6,205 bases of DNA from the NCBI GenBank assembly GCA_902385025.1, contig CABMDX010000196.1, positions 1 to 6,205 of the forward strand, written 5' to 3'. The notes beneath the pieces were generated by a model. That model made no database searches. It saw nothing but the letters and a program-made list of their open reading frames with translations, and was not told the DNA's origin. Source of the stretch: an uncultured archaeon (GTDB lineage: Archaea > Halobacteriota > Methanosarcinia > Methanotrichales > Methanotrichaceae). Below are positions 1 to 5,483 of this stretch, one piece after another. Within the stretch, counting starts at the first letter, position 1; every line of letters starts with the position of its first letter. Both the position numbers and the translations under genes were made by a program.

Positions 1-1055
1 AATGCCGTCAAACCTACGAAGAGGGCGGAAATATAGCACATGAAAAGGCCGATGATACAGAGCTTTCCAAAATCTCGAATCATGGGCACAGAAGAATTGA
101 GAAGCGCCACAAATCCTGCCACGGTAACGATCAGCGCCACCATCACAGGAATCGCTACATGGTTAACCGTATTGATAGCTGCCCTTACAGGTGACTCGCC
201 CTTCGTAAACTCTTCGTCAATCCTGTTATGGAACTGGATGGCGTAATCGATGCCTATTCCAATGAGAAGGGGGAACGCGGAAAATGAGACCATGGTCATG
301 GGAATATTGAATAGCCCCATGGCGCCGAAGGTCCAGATAATTCCCAGAAAGACGATCGGTATGGGCAGGAGCGGCCATTTGACATGCCTGAAGACCAGCA
401 GCAGGGCAACGACCATCAGCAGGGCCGCGAGGAGCATGACCTGGCCCTGGCTCTTGCTCATCTCGTCTGTGATGGATTTCATGAGAGCCGGTGTTCCTGT
501 GACGGTCACGCTATATCCTGGCGGAAAGTCGGCCAGAATGATGGCTTTTTTTGTCTCACTGAGTATCTCAGATCTCTGATCGTCCGTGATATAGACCGGG
601 TCCACGATGGACATCATGGTATGCCCGCGGTCGGGAAGCAGAGGCTGTGGGCCGGCATCGGCCAGGATCTCGTCTATTCTCTCCTGAGAGGGGATTTGTC
701 GAATACCGTCCTGTTTTGCCTCGGCATCGGCTACGATACCTGCTATGCTGCTAACTGATGTCACTCTCGGAACATCCTTCATGAAATCGGAGAAGCGAAG
801 AGCAGCCTTGAGGACTTTTTCGCCTGCCACATCGTCTCCCTCGATCATTACAGCTATGGATTCCGTGCCGAAGTTCTCTTTGTAGAGATGGTCGTAAATC
901 TGGTAGAGAGAGGATTCTTTGCCTACCATGCTCTCGGTGTTCATGCCCTGCATAGTGATCGATTGAGCGAAATGGATCGAGACGATTGTCAAAATCAGCG
1001 CAATTGCTATGATTGCTATGGGATTATTTGTGATCCATTCCCCAAACTGTTCCAT
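1..1055 (-). CDS. RND superfamily (MMPL/HAE3-type) exporter, N-terminal part, runs off the left edge
   Basis: I translated this leftward frame by hand; it stays open for 351 codons to the window edge, so only the first part of a larger protein is present. It starts MEQFGEWITNNP and has one membrane segment at about residues 11-30. A large extracytoplasmic domain follows to about residue 200, then at least five closely packed membrane segments. The fourth segment carries GIGIDYAIQFHNR, with Asp at about residue 270. This matches the conserved TM4 acidic motif of archaeal 'predicted exporters of the RND superfamily', whose proton-coupling Asp sits here. RND proteins of this type export hydrophobic molecules such as lipids or hopanoids in bacteria; the archaeal substrate is unknown. 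ATG at 1055 is the only ATG, GTG or TTG between it and the upstream in-frame stop. A Shine-Dalgarno-like GAGAGGTGG lies 16 bases upstream, rather far. The gene is divergent from the GbsR-like regulator, which may control it. Confidence 0.9.
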   Translation of the reverse strand, partial: MEQFGEWITNNPIAIIAIALILTIVSIHFAQSITMQGMNTESMVGKESSLYQIYDHLYKENFGTESIAVMIEGDDVAGEKVLKAALRFSDFMKDVPRVTSVSSIAGIVADAEAKQDGIRQIPSQERIDEILADAGPQPLLPDRGHTMMSIVDPVYITDDQRSEILSETKKAIILADFPPGYSVTVTGTPALMKSITDEMSKSQGQVMLLAALLMVVALLLVFRHVKWPLLPIPIVFLGIIWTFGAMGLFNIPMTMVSFSAFPLLIGIGIDYAIQFHNRIDEEFTKGESPVRAAINTVNHVAIPVMVALIVTVAGFVALLNSSVPMIRDFGKLCIIGLFMCYISALFVGLTA

Positions 1056-1075
1056 GCGTTTCGTACTGAATCCAC

Positions 1076-1104
1076 CTCTCGTTCGGATTAGACCGAACAG
1101 AGAG
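1076..1104. repeat. Bulged inverted repeat in the exporter leader (possible operator or Shine-Dalgarno hairpin)
   Basis: GTTCGG (1081-1086) pairs perfectly with CCGAAC (1093-1098) across a six-base spacer. After one bulged A at 1099 the pairing continues for five more bases, CTCTC (1076-1080) with GAGAG (1100-1104). In the leftward exporter mRNA the GAGAG arm at 1080-1076 forms the first half of GAGAGGTGG, the only Shine-Dalgarno candidate. The element could be a binding site for the divergent regulator or an RNA hairpin limiting translation; sequence alone cannot separate the two. Confidence 0.55.
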
Positions 1105-1118
1105 AACCTGCGAAAGAC

Positions 1119-1127
1119 ACTTAAAAC
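1119..1127. promoter_or_regulatory. Shared TATA-like core of divergent promoters (exporter and GbsR-like gene)
   Basis: The AT-rich stretch reads ACTTAAAAC on the plus strand and GTTTTAAGT on the minus strand, so either orientation resembles an archaeal TATA box. About 25 bases rightward is ATG 1149 of the regulator, which has no Shine-Dalgarno site and would be leaderless. About 25 bases leftward gives a transcript start near 1098, leaving a leader of about 43 bases for the exporter. Placement is inferred from spacing only. Confidence 0.45.
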
Positions 1128-1148
1128 TTGTGGTCTCCTTCTCTAATA

Positions 1149-1694
1149 ATGGGGCCGGGGGAGAACAGAGTAAGAGAAAGGACTCTGAATAGGTACATAA
1201 TTAATGCCTGCATCAGGGCCGCAAATGCTCGCGGGTGGAAGGATGCAGTAGGTGTTTTGCATGGCAGCCTCTTTCTGGCTTGCGAGCCCATGTCCTTAGG
1301 TCAACTAGCGGAGGAAACAGGCTACAGCAAGACCACTGTACGGCTCAATATGAATCTTCTGAGCGGCCTTGGCCTTGTCAGAAGAGTGGTATTGCCCGGC
1401 GAAAAGCGGTTCTGGTATGTTCTTGAGACTGATTCGCTTCCCATGAGACGGGCCGTGATGGCCAATATGAGGTGCGAGGTGAGGCTAATCCTGGCAGCCC
1501 TAGACCTTACAGAGAAAGAGCTGGATACTTGCCAGGAAGATCCCGATGATGCAGATAATAAAAGGGCCCGTCAGTCAATCTCCAGAAACAGACGCTATTA
1601 TGAAAAGACGGATCGACTGCTCAGCCTTCTGGCAGAACACAGCACTGAAGAATTGATTGATTTGCTCGAGAACACTGGGAAGTCAGGCGATTGA
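1149..1694 (+). CDS. GbsR/MarR-like winged-helix transcriptional regulator
   Basis: This is a 181-residue predicted cytoplasmic DNA-binding protein. A winged-helix domain spans about residues 33-93: LACEPMSLGQLAEETGYSKT gives helices 2 and 3, with YSKTTVRLNMNLLSGLGLV as recognition helix region. A wing follows, RRVVLPGEKRFWYV. The pattern of two-helix start, then S-K-x-x-V-x-x-N-x-x-L-x-x-L-G-L-V-R-R and a GE/D-R-x-x-Y-like wing is characteristic of the GbsR branch of the MarR superfamily. The C-terminal 80 residues are charged and helical, probably for dimerisation. I prefer ATG 1149, 25 bases past a TATA-like box and probably leaderless. A TTG at 1128 would add seven residues but overlaps the TATA region. 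The gene is divergent from the RND exporter with a gap under 100 bases, so control of that exporter and autoregulation are likely. The inducing ligand cannot be predicted. Confidence 0.87.
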   Translation: MGPGENRVRERTLNRYIINACIRAANARGWKDAVGVLHGSLFLACEPMSLGQLAEETGYSKTTVRLNMNLLSGLGLVRRVVLPGEKRFWYVLETDSLPMRRAVMANMRCEVRLILAALDLTEKELDTCQEDPDDADNKRARQSISRNRRYYEKTDRLLSLLAEHSTEELIDLLENTGKSGD

Positions 1695-1697
1695 AAA

Positions 1698-1704
1698 TTT
1701 TTTT
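1698..1704 (+). terminator. T-tract terminator after the regulator gene
   Basis: Seven consecutive T residues begin three bases after the TGA stop of the regulator. Archaeal RNA polymerase commonly terminates at such T-tracts without a hairpin, and a new promoter follows about 20 bases later. Confidence 0.45.
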
Positions 1705-1720
1705 GGTGAATATTCCGGTC

Positions 1721-1729
1721 ATATATAAT
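1721..1729 (+). promoter_or_regulatory. Candidate TATA box for the 2TM-domain gene
   Basis: ATATATAAT is the best TATA match between the two genes and predicts a start near 1750, with a leader of about 70 bases. A second candidate is TATTAAAT at about 1763-1770, giving a start near 1792 and a leader of about 30 bases. Both are compatible with the Shine-Dalgarno site near 1810. Confidence 0.4.
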
Positions 1730-1805
1730 CCTGTCCAGGGAACTGTTTGAATTTTGCGATAGTATTAAATCTTATCCAAACGATATTTTATTCAGATATT
1801 GTTCA

Positions 1806-1814
1806 GGAAGGTGA
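1806..1814 (+). promoter_or_regulatory. Strong Shine-Dalgarno site for the 2TM-domain gene
   Basis: GGAAGGTGA lies six bases before ATG 1821 and closely matches the archaeal anti-Shine-Dalgarno complement GGAGGTGAT. It fixes the start of the small gene and contrasts with neighbouring genes that appear leaderless. Confidence 0.75.
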
Positions 1815-1820
1815 TAGACC

Positions 1821-2102
1821 ATGGTCAGTACATTAGATGAATATAAAAAATTATTTCGAGAAGCAACTGTCGCGGATCAAATGAAACTGTTCAAACTTCA
1901 TGTAATCATATACGTAGTCGTGAACGCAGTATGGCTAGTCCTTAATATGAACGGCGCCATCAAGATCGAGCCTGTCTGGGCTGTCTACTATTCGCTGGTT
2001 GGATGGGGTCTGCTGATAATTGTCCACTACTGGTTCTATGTTCGCGGCGCAGATAACCTCTGCCGGCTGAGGGAAGAGATGGTAGAAGCAAGAATTGGAT
2101 AG
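1821..2102 (+). CDS. Small 2TM-domain membrane protein
   Basis: The product is a 93-residue protein with a charged N-terminus (about 1-23), two hydrophobic segments (about 24-42, HVIIYVVVNAVWLVLN, and about 52-74, YYSLVGWGLLIIVHYWFYV) and a charged, probably cytoplasmic tail. The pattern of His then VVNA and LN in the first helix and W...GWG...HY in the second is that of the 2TM domain family (Pfam PF13239). That family occurs alone or attached to histidine kinases and LytTR regulators, and its function is unknown. The conserved GWG and two His residues (27 and 69) near the helix ends are retained. The start is supported by an excellent Shine-Dalgarno site. The gene stands alone between a T-tract and its own promoter on one side and another T-tract after its stop, so it is probably monocistronic. 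Confidence 0.85.
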   Translation: MVSTLDEYKKLFREATVADQMKLFKLHVIIYVVVNAVWLVLNMNGAIKIEPVWAVYYSLVGWGLLIIVHYWFYVRGADNLCRLREEMVEARIG

Positions 2103-2121
2103 GCCTTGATGGTCCTATTCC

Positions 2122-2127
2122 TTTTTT
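2122..2127 (+). terminator. T-tract terminator after the 2TM gene
   Basis: Six consecutive T residues lie about 20 bases after the TAG stop of the 2TM gene, before the promoter region of the next gene. No stem precedes them; the call rests on the usual archaeal T-tract mechanism. Confidence 0.35.
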
Positions 2128-2170
2128 AGCAGCTCGATTGATTTTATGAATTTTCCATGACGATCACTAT

Positions 2171-2178
2171 CTTATACT
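2171..2178 (+). promoter_or_regulatory. Candidate TATA box for the NosD-like gene
   Basis: CTTATACT predicts transcription starting near 2199. An ATG sits exactly there (2199-2201), and the preferred start at 2223 would have a leader of about 24 bases. This box lies inside the longest possible reading frame, which argues against the upstream ATG at 2157. Confidence 0.35.
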
Positions 2179-2222
2179 GCCTATGCATTCCAGTGAACAT
2201 GCAAAATGGGTTGAGCCCCAGG

Positions 2223-4046
2223 ATGAGCAAATCCACGGTGGCAATTCTAGCGGTCATAGAAGTGATGCTTTCTGGTCTAACAGGCGCCTCGCTATCCGTT
2301 GAACCAGGTCAGAGTATCCAATCTGTCATAGACTCCGCGAGTCCTGGCCAAATCATTGAGGTGCAGAACGGCACCTTCTATGAGAGGATCAATATAACCA
2401 AAACGCTTACTCTAAAAGGCGTGGGCAAACCAATTATTGATGCTGGCGGCAAGGGAAGCGCCATAACCATATCGGCCCGCGGTTCCACTCTATTGGGATT
2501 CACGGCTACGGGATCCGGCAAAGATGTCAGTGATGCTGGCATAAGGGTGCTCTCCGATGGAAATATAATCAAAAATAATACAGCCGTTAAAAATAATAAC
2601 TATGGAATCCTCCTTTATTATGTTGACAAAAATACTGTCTTTTGGAATATGGCGACCGAAAACAAAAACGGCGGATTCTTGCTGATTCATTCCAACAACA
2701 ACCAGGTATGGGGCAACTATGCGAGCATGAATGGGGACGGTATCTCCCTCAAAACCTCGCGGGGCAATACCATCAACGCCAACAACCTGACCCGCAACAA
2801 TATGGGCATAAACATCTCGAACATAGACTTAAGCGAGAGCGTCACTGCAAGCGGCAAGGGAGTGACCATACAGTATGCTTCAAGCAGCCAGTCGACCCCC
2901 TACAACCTTGAAATGAGTAGCACGACTTCACCCCCAGGAACCAACATCCTCTATCAGAACAGCCTGCAGGATAATGGCCAGAATGCTTTCGACGATGGCT
3001 ACAACCAGTGGTACAACGATATGGCAGGAAACCACTACGGCGATTACGATTCCCGTGAGCAGGGCTGCAAGGACCGCAATAGAGACGGTATCTGCGACTC
3101 CAGCTACAGCATTCCAGGAGGAAGCAACGAGGACCAGCTCCCCAAAGCGTCTCTTGACGCCATACTCAGCTACAAGTCCAAAGGATTGATGGGCACGGAG
3201 CTGAAGATGGACCAGAGAAACTACCTGCCAGGCAGTGATATCAATGTTAAGTATGCTGCTCCAAACAACTTCTCAGGCTGGGTGGGGGTTATGGAGACGG
3301 GTCAGACCAAAGGAAGGGCCAGCCAGGAAGAGGCACTAACATTTCAGAACATGGCGGGCTCATCGGGTATGCTGCAGCTAAAGGCTCCGGCCAACAATGG
3401 GTCCTACACTCTTCGCATGTACAACGCTGCCAGCAGTGAAGAGATGGTTTCTGTGGATTTCAGTGTAGCAATCCCGAGCATTGCAGTGATTCCGGCTTCG
3501 GTGAAGACCTGTGAGCAGATCACTGTCAGCTATGCAGAGGCCCCTGGTTATGAGAATGACTGGATAGGCATGTACAGATCAGGGTCATCCGACACCGATC
3601 CCATTACCCGCCAGTATCTGAATGGAAATGCCAATGGCACCGTAATCCTTGACGCTCCTGATGAGGGCAGCTATGATTTCAGGATTTTCGAGAACGATAG
3701 TTACACTCGGCTGGCCATCAGCGACAGTGTAGATGTAAAAGCCTATAGCGGCACAAAGGTCGTTGCCTCGCCAACTCATGTTGCGCCCGGTGGGATAGTC
3801 ACCGTAACTTACTGGGGAGCACCTTCGTCCGGGACGGGTATGATCGGCATGTATGGAATGAACAGGCCTGACAAGTTCCCTGTGGAAAAGAGACTTATTG
3901 GCAGCAAGAACTGTGGCAGATTGACCTGGAGGCTTCCCTCCAGTCCGGGGCAATACGACTTCAGAATGTTCTATTCCGATATAACCTCTGCAGGTCAGGG
4001 AGCATATCAACTCCTGGGCCAAACCGATGTGGTGACGGTGAGCTAG
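2223..4046 (+). CDS. Secreted NosD-like beta-helix protein with three C-terminal Ig-like repeats
   Basis: Residue numbers count from ATG 2157, the longest frame; I prefer ATG 2223 (residue 23), which directly precedes a signal peptide (about 23-45, SKSTVAILAVIEVMLSGLTG). ATG 2199 is possible as a leaderless start. Residues about 47-280 show the NosD/CASH parallel beta-helix pattern: VEPGQSIQSVIDSASPGQII at the cap, then repeated N-x-I and G-I-x-L rungs such as NNYGILLYYVDKNTV and NTINANNLTRNNMGINI. Residues 275-325 hold the NAFDDGYNQWYND...GNHYGDY block common after archaeal NosD domains, plus a calcium-type loop D306-x-N-x-D-G-x-x-D314. Residues about 346-628 are three related beta-domains (see repeat entry). 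At least eight N-x-S/T sequons suggest a glycosylated surface protein. No C-terminal anchor is visible. Ligand and binding partner are unknown; carbohydrate binding or processing is only a family-level guess. Confidence 0.85.
   Translation: MSKSTVAILAVIEVMLSGLTGASLSVEPGQSIQSVIDSASPGQIIEVQNGTFYERINITKTLTLKGVGKPIIDAGGKGSAITISARGSTLLGFTATGSGKDVSDAGIRVLSDGNIIKNNTAVKNNNYGILLYYVDKNTVFWNMATENKNGGFLLIHSNNNQVWGNYASMNGDGISLKTSRGNTINANNLTRNNMGINISNIDLSESVTASGKGVTIQYASSSQSTPYNLEMSSTTSPPGTNILYQNSLQDNGQNAFDDGYNQWYNDMAGNHYGDYDSREQGCKDRNRDGICDSSYSIPGGSNEDQLPKASLDAILSYKSKGLMGTELKMDQRNYLPGSDINVKYAAPNNFSGWVGVMETGQTKGRASQEEALTFQNMAGSSGMLQLKAPANNGSYTLRMYNAASSEEMVSVDFSVAIPSIAVIPASVKTCEQITVSYAEAPGYENDWIGMYRSGSSDTDPITRQYLNGNANGTVILDAPDEGSYDFRIFENDSYTRLAISDSVDVKAYSGTKVVASPTHVAPGGIVTVTYWGAPSSGTGMIGMYGMNRPDKFPVEKRLIGSKNCGRLTWRLPSSPGQYDFRMFYSDITSAGQGAYQLLGQTDVVTVS
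3192..4043 (+). repeat. Three tandem ~95-residue Ig-like repeats in the NosD-like protein
   Basis: Protein repeats lie at about residues 346-438, 440-528 and 531-628 (numbering from ATG 2157). Each has a Y-L-P-G/V-A-P-G-type lead, an I-x-V-x-Y-x-A-P strand (DINVKYAAP, QITVSYAEAP, IVTVTYWGAP), a W-I/V-G-M motif (GWVGVME, DWIGMY, GMIGMY) and a closing Y-x-F/L-R-M/I-F/Y strand (SYTLRMY, SYDFRIF, QYDFRMF). Preservation of this order shows internal duplication. The DWIGMY signature resembles that of SKICH and purple-acid-phosphatase N-terminal Ig-like folds, but homology is not shown. Confidence 0.75.
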
Positions 4047-4100
4047 GGAATTTTGAGCCAAATTTCTGAGTCGGATGCTGCCAACGTAGCGGTAAGACAA

Positions 4101-4163
4101 GCAAGAGCATAGCCCATGAGGCATCCGGCCCGCCTGGCCCGAAACCTTGCTGGGCTATCTTGC
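4101..4163. repeat. Long interrupted inverted repeat between convergent genes
   Basis: ATAGCCCA (4109-4116) is the exact reverse complement of TGGGCTAT (4151-4158). Outside these, GCAAG (4101-4105) pairs with CTTGC (4159-4163), with three bases (AGC) unpaired on one side. Inside lies GGCC-cgcct-GGCC (4127-4139). A competing pair, GGCATCC (4120-4126) with GGATGCC (4167-4173), overlaps it. The element fills most of the 142-base gap between the converging genes, which otherwise shows no gene. It may be a bidirectional 3'-end structure. Confidence 0.5.
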
Positions 4164-4188
4164 AGAGGATGCCAGGGTCTTGCGACAA

Positions 4189-4920
4189 TTATTTTGGCTT
4201 CTGCCAAAAAGGTTTTTTCGGAGTGGCGGTGATCATGGTTCGCCATGTGACACTGTCGAAATACAGAGCATCAAACCACATCCAGTAAAAGCGATTGGCA
4301 TTAACGAACGAGTAGCCGTCGCGATAATCGTCATACCTGTCATAGGGGTCTGCCAGGATCAAGACATCATCCCACGGATCGCTTGCATTGCGGTAGTCGT
4401 ATCCGATTGCAATTGCCCAGTGTCCGCTAAGATCTATCCACTCCACCAATGTCGGAATGCCGTGCCGAATATTGTCCTGCAAACGCTGCAATGCAGCGCC
4501 ATCACCTTTATCCTCAAACTCAAGCTGCACATTGAAGCCATTCTTCTCAAGCCATGCAGCCATCTCTTGCGGCTTTGTCCCTGGCTTGGATGAATTCAAA
4601 TCCCTTGTGCCCAATTCCTGAGCTATTCGCATTTCTGTCTTTGCATTTTCTTTTATATTTGGCAATCCGTAGAATTCAGCCAGGGAAAGCAATGCTGCCG
4701 GGCCGCAGGTATAGTCAGTCGTCTGCTGGTAGGCCTTAAAATTGGAGATAAAATCAACGTTTGGAGAGGCCGAAAGGATCGCAGTATCTATTCGCGGAAA
4801 CCAAGCTAATACGGTATTATTGGGAGAAGGAGAAGCGCTGTTTGCCTCATTGATGTTAGCGCAGGAGAAAATGAGAATTAAAAGGAGAACGTATAGTGGA
4901 GGAAAGGTCATATTCGTCAT
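4189..4920 (-). CDS. Secreted C39-like (papain-fold) cysteine peptidase
   Basis: Residue numbers are for the 243-residue form beginning MTNMTFPP. A hydrophobic signal segment is at about 7-20, ending in FSCANINEANS; the Cys might be lipidated but the Phe before Ser-Cys is a poor lipobox. The catalytic pattern of Peptidase_C39_2 proteins is complete: Gln66-x5-Cys72 in YQQTTDYTCGPAALLSL (oxyanion Gln and nucleophile), His167 in GHWAIAIGYD, and Asp191 in LADPYD. An Asp/Tyr-rich stretch (DRYDDYRDGY) follows. Such proteins cut peptides or isopeptide links outside the cell; the substrate here is unknown. An ATG at 4986 is in frame but would overlap the SNase-like gene and lie upstream of a TATA box at 4948-4953. 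ATG 4920, with AGAAGGA just before it, fits that promoter; ATG 4911 is also possible. The gene converges with the NosD-like gene. Confidence 0.82.
   Translation of the reverse strand: MTNMTFPPLYVLLLILIFSCANINEANSASPSPNNTVLAWFPRIDTAILSASPNVDFISNFKAYQQTTDYTCGPAALLSLAEFYGLPNIKENAKTEMRIAQELGTRDLNSSKPGTKPQEMAAWLEKNGFNVQLEFEDKGDGAALQRLQDNIRHGIPTLVEWIDLSGHWAIAIGYDYRNASDPWDDVLILADPYDRYDDYRDGYSFVNANRFYWMWFDALYFDSVTWRTMITATPKKPFWQKPK
4192..4218 (+). terminator. Hairpin plus T-run terminator for the NosD-like gene, inside the opposing gene's 3' end
   Basis: TTTTGGC (4192-4198) and GCCAAAA (4203-4209) form a perfect seven-base stem with loop TTCT, followed within a few bases by six T residues (4213-4218). 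On the plus strand this has the form of an intrinsic terminator for read-through from the NosD-like gene. On the other strand it encodes the last codons (F-W-Q-K-P-K) of the C39-like peptidase. Confidence 0.5.
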
Positions 4921-4947
4921 ATTCCTTCTGTGCTGGGCCGTTAGATG

Positions 4948-4953
4948 ATATAT
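4948..4953 (-). promoter_or_regulatory. TATA box for the C39-like peptidase gene
   Basis: ATATAT, within CATATATCATC on the minus strand, is centred about 28-30 bases upstream of ATG 4920, predicting transcription within a few bases of the start codon. It lies in the 46-base gap after the SNase-like gene, so the peptidase can be transcribed independently. Confidence 0.5.
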
Positions 4954-4966
4954 GTTATTCTCGGTC

Positions 4967-5374
4967 TCACCATTTAGCAGGATCAAATTCTGTTGCGGGA
5001 TCGTCTCTTATAAAGCCATATCCAGCATCCACAAACATCTTATTGAAGTTCTTCTTTTGGTTAGCAGTTCCATTGGCATTTGCTTTGTAGACCACGCATA
5101 GCCAGCACCCGCTTTTGTCCTGGCCCGTTTTGTTATCAATGTCAAGAAAGACCTGCGTGCCCATCAGGTTGTCCCGGGTAAATTCCCTGGCCTTCACGCC
5201 AAAAAGGGTGTTGGCGTTATCGCTCACGACATCCGCCAACCGGACGCAGCCCAGATCGCTGACCTCGAAGGTAGTGCCATCCATAATCCTGGTTACAGAT
5301 CCCACAGCTTCCTCTGGATGGGATGAGGAGGTCAGCGTAATCATAAACAGGATGATGATCACCATCTTCTTCAT
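4967..5374 (-). CDS. Secreted SNase-fold (thermonuclease-like) protein, probably catalytically inactive
   Basis: The product is 135 residues, with a signal peptide (about 1-19, MKKMVIIILFMITLTSSS) and an OB-fold SNase-like domain. Alignable landmarks are GSVTRIMDGTTFEV (25-38), CVRLADV (43-49), the FGVKAREFTRDNLMG helix (58-72), VFLDID (75-80), DKSGCWLCVVY (86-96), FNKMFVDAGYGFI (110-122) and the C-terminal EFDPAKW, which resembles the usual end of methanogen secreted SNase-like proteins. Arg45 matches SNase Arg35. The residues matching Asp21, Asp40, Glu43 and Arg87 are Thr34, Val50, Asn53 and Cys90, so calcium binding and hydrolysis are probably lost. Cys43, Cys90 and Cys93 could form a disulfide. 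ATG 5374 gives the best signal peptide; no Shine-Dalgarno site precedes it, and a TTTTTTA box near 5405 could support leaderless expression. The role is unknown; nucleic acid binding is possible. Confidence 0.78.
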   Translation of the reverse strand: MKKMVIIILFMITLTSSSHPEEAVGSVTRIMDGTTFEVSDLGCVRLADVVSDNANTLFGVKAREFTRDNLMGTQVFLDIDNKTGQDKSGCWLCVVYKANANGTANQKKNFNKMFVDAGYGFIRDDPATEFDPAKW

Positions 5375-5483
5375 AATACAATATAATACGCCCGACTATG
5401 TAAAAAATCTTTCCCTATCAATCATCGCTACGGCTTTGCTGGAAAATCTGGTCCGGACTCTATGCTCATATAGCAGCCATTCT

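Noticed and set aside
250..758. Plus-strand frames of 109 and 124 codons opposite the exporter
   Set aside because: The opposite strand has a continuous 351-codon RND protein with its membrane segments and TM4 Asp motif, so these are shadows.
1708..1715. Palindrome GAATATTC after the regulator gene
   Set aside because: It is short and AT-rich with no partner site, so it is not distinguishable from chance.
2157..2222. Twenty-two-residue extension of the NosD-like protein from ATG 2157
   Set aside because: It would place a second Cys-rich stretch before the signal peptide and overlaps the best TATA candidate (2171-2178).
3585..4124. A 179-codon minus-strand frame inside the NosD-like gene
   Set aside because: It is antisense to the clearly repeated Ig-like domains, with low-complexity composition and no motifs.
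4921..4986. Longer N-terminus of the C39-like peptidase from ATG 4986
   Set aside because: It overlaps the SNase-like gene, lies upstream of the TATA box at 4948-4953, and pushes the signal peptide 22 residues inward.
5451..5458. Palindrome GTCCGGAC in the divergent intergenic region
   Set aside because: It is only eight bases long and away from both TATA boxes; palindromes of this length are expected by chance.
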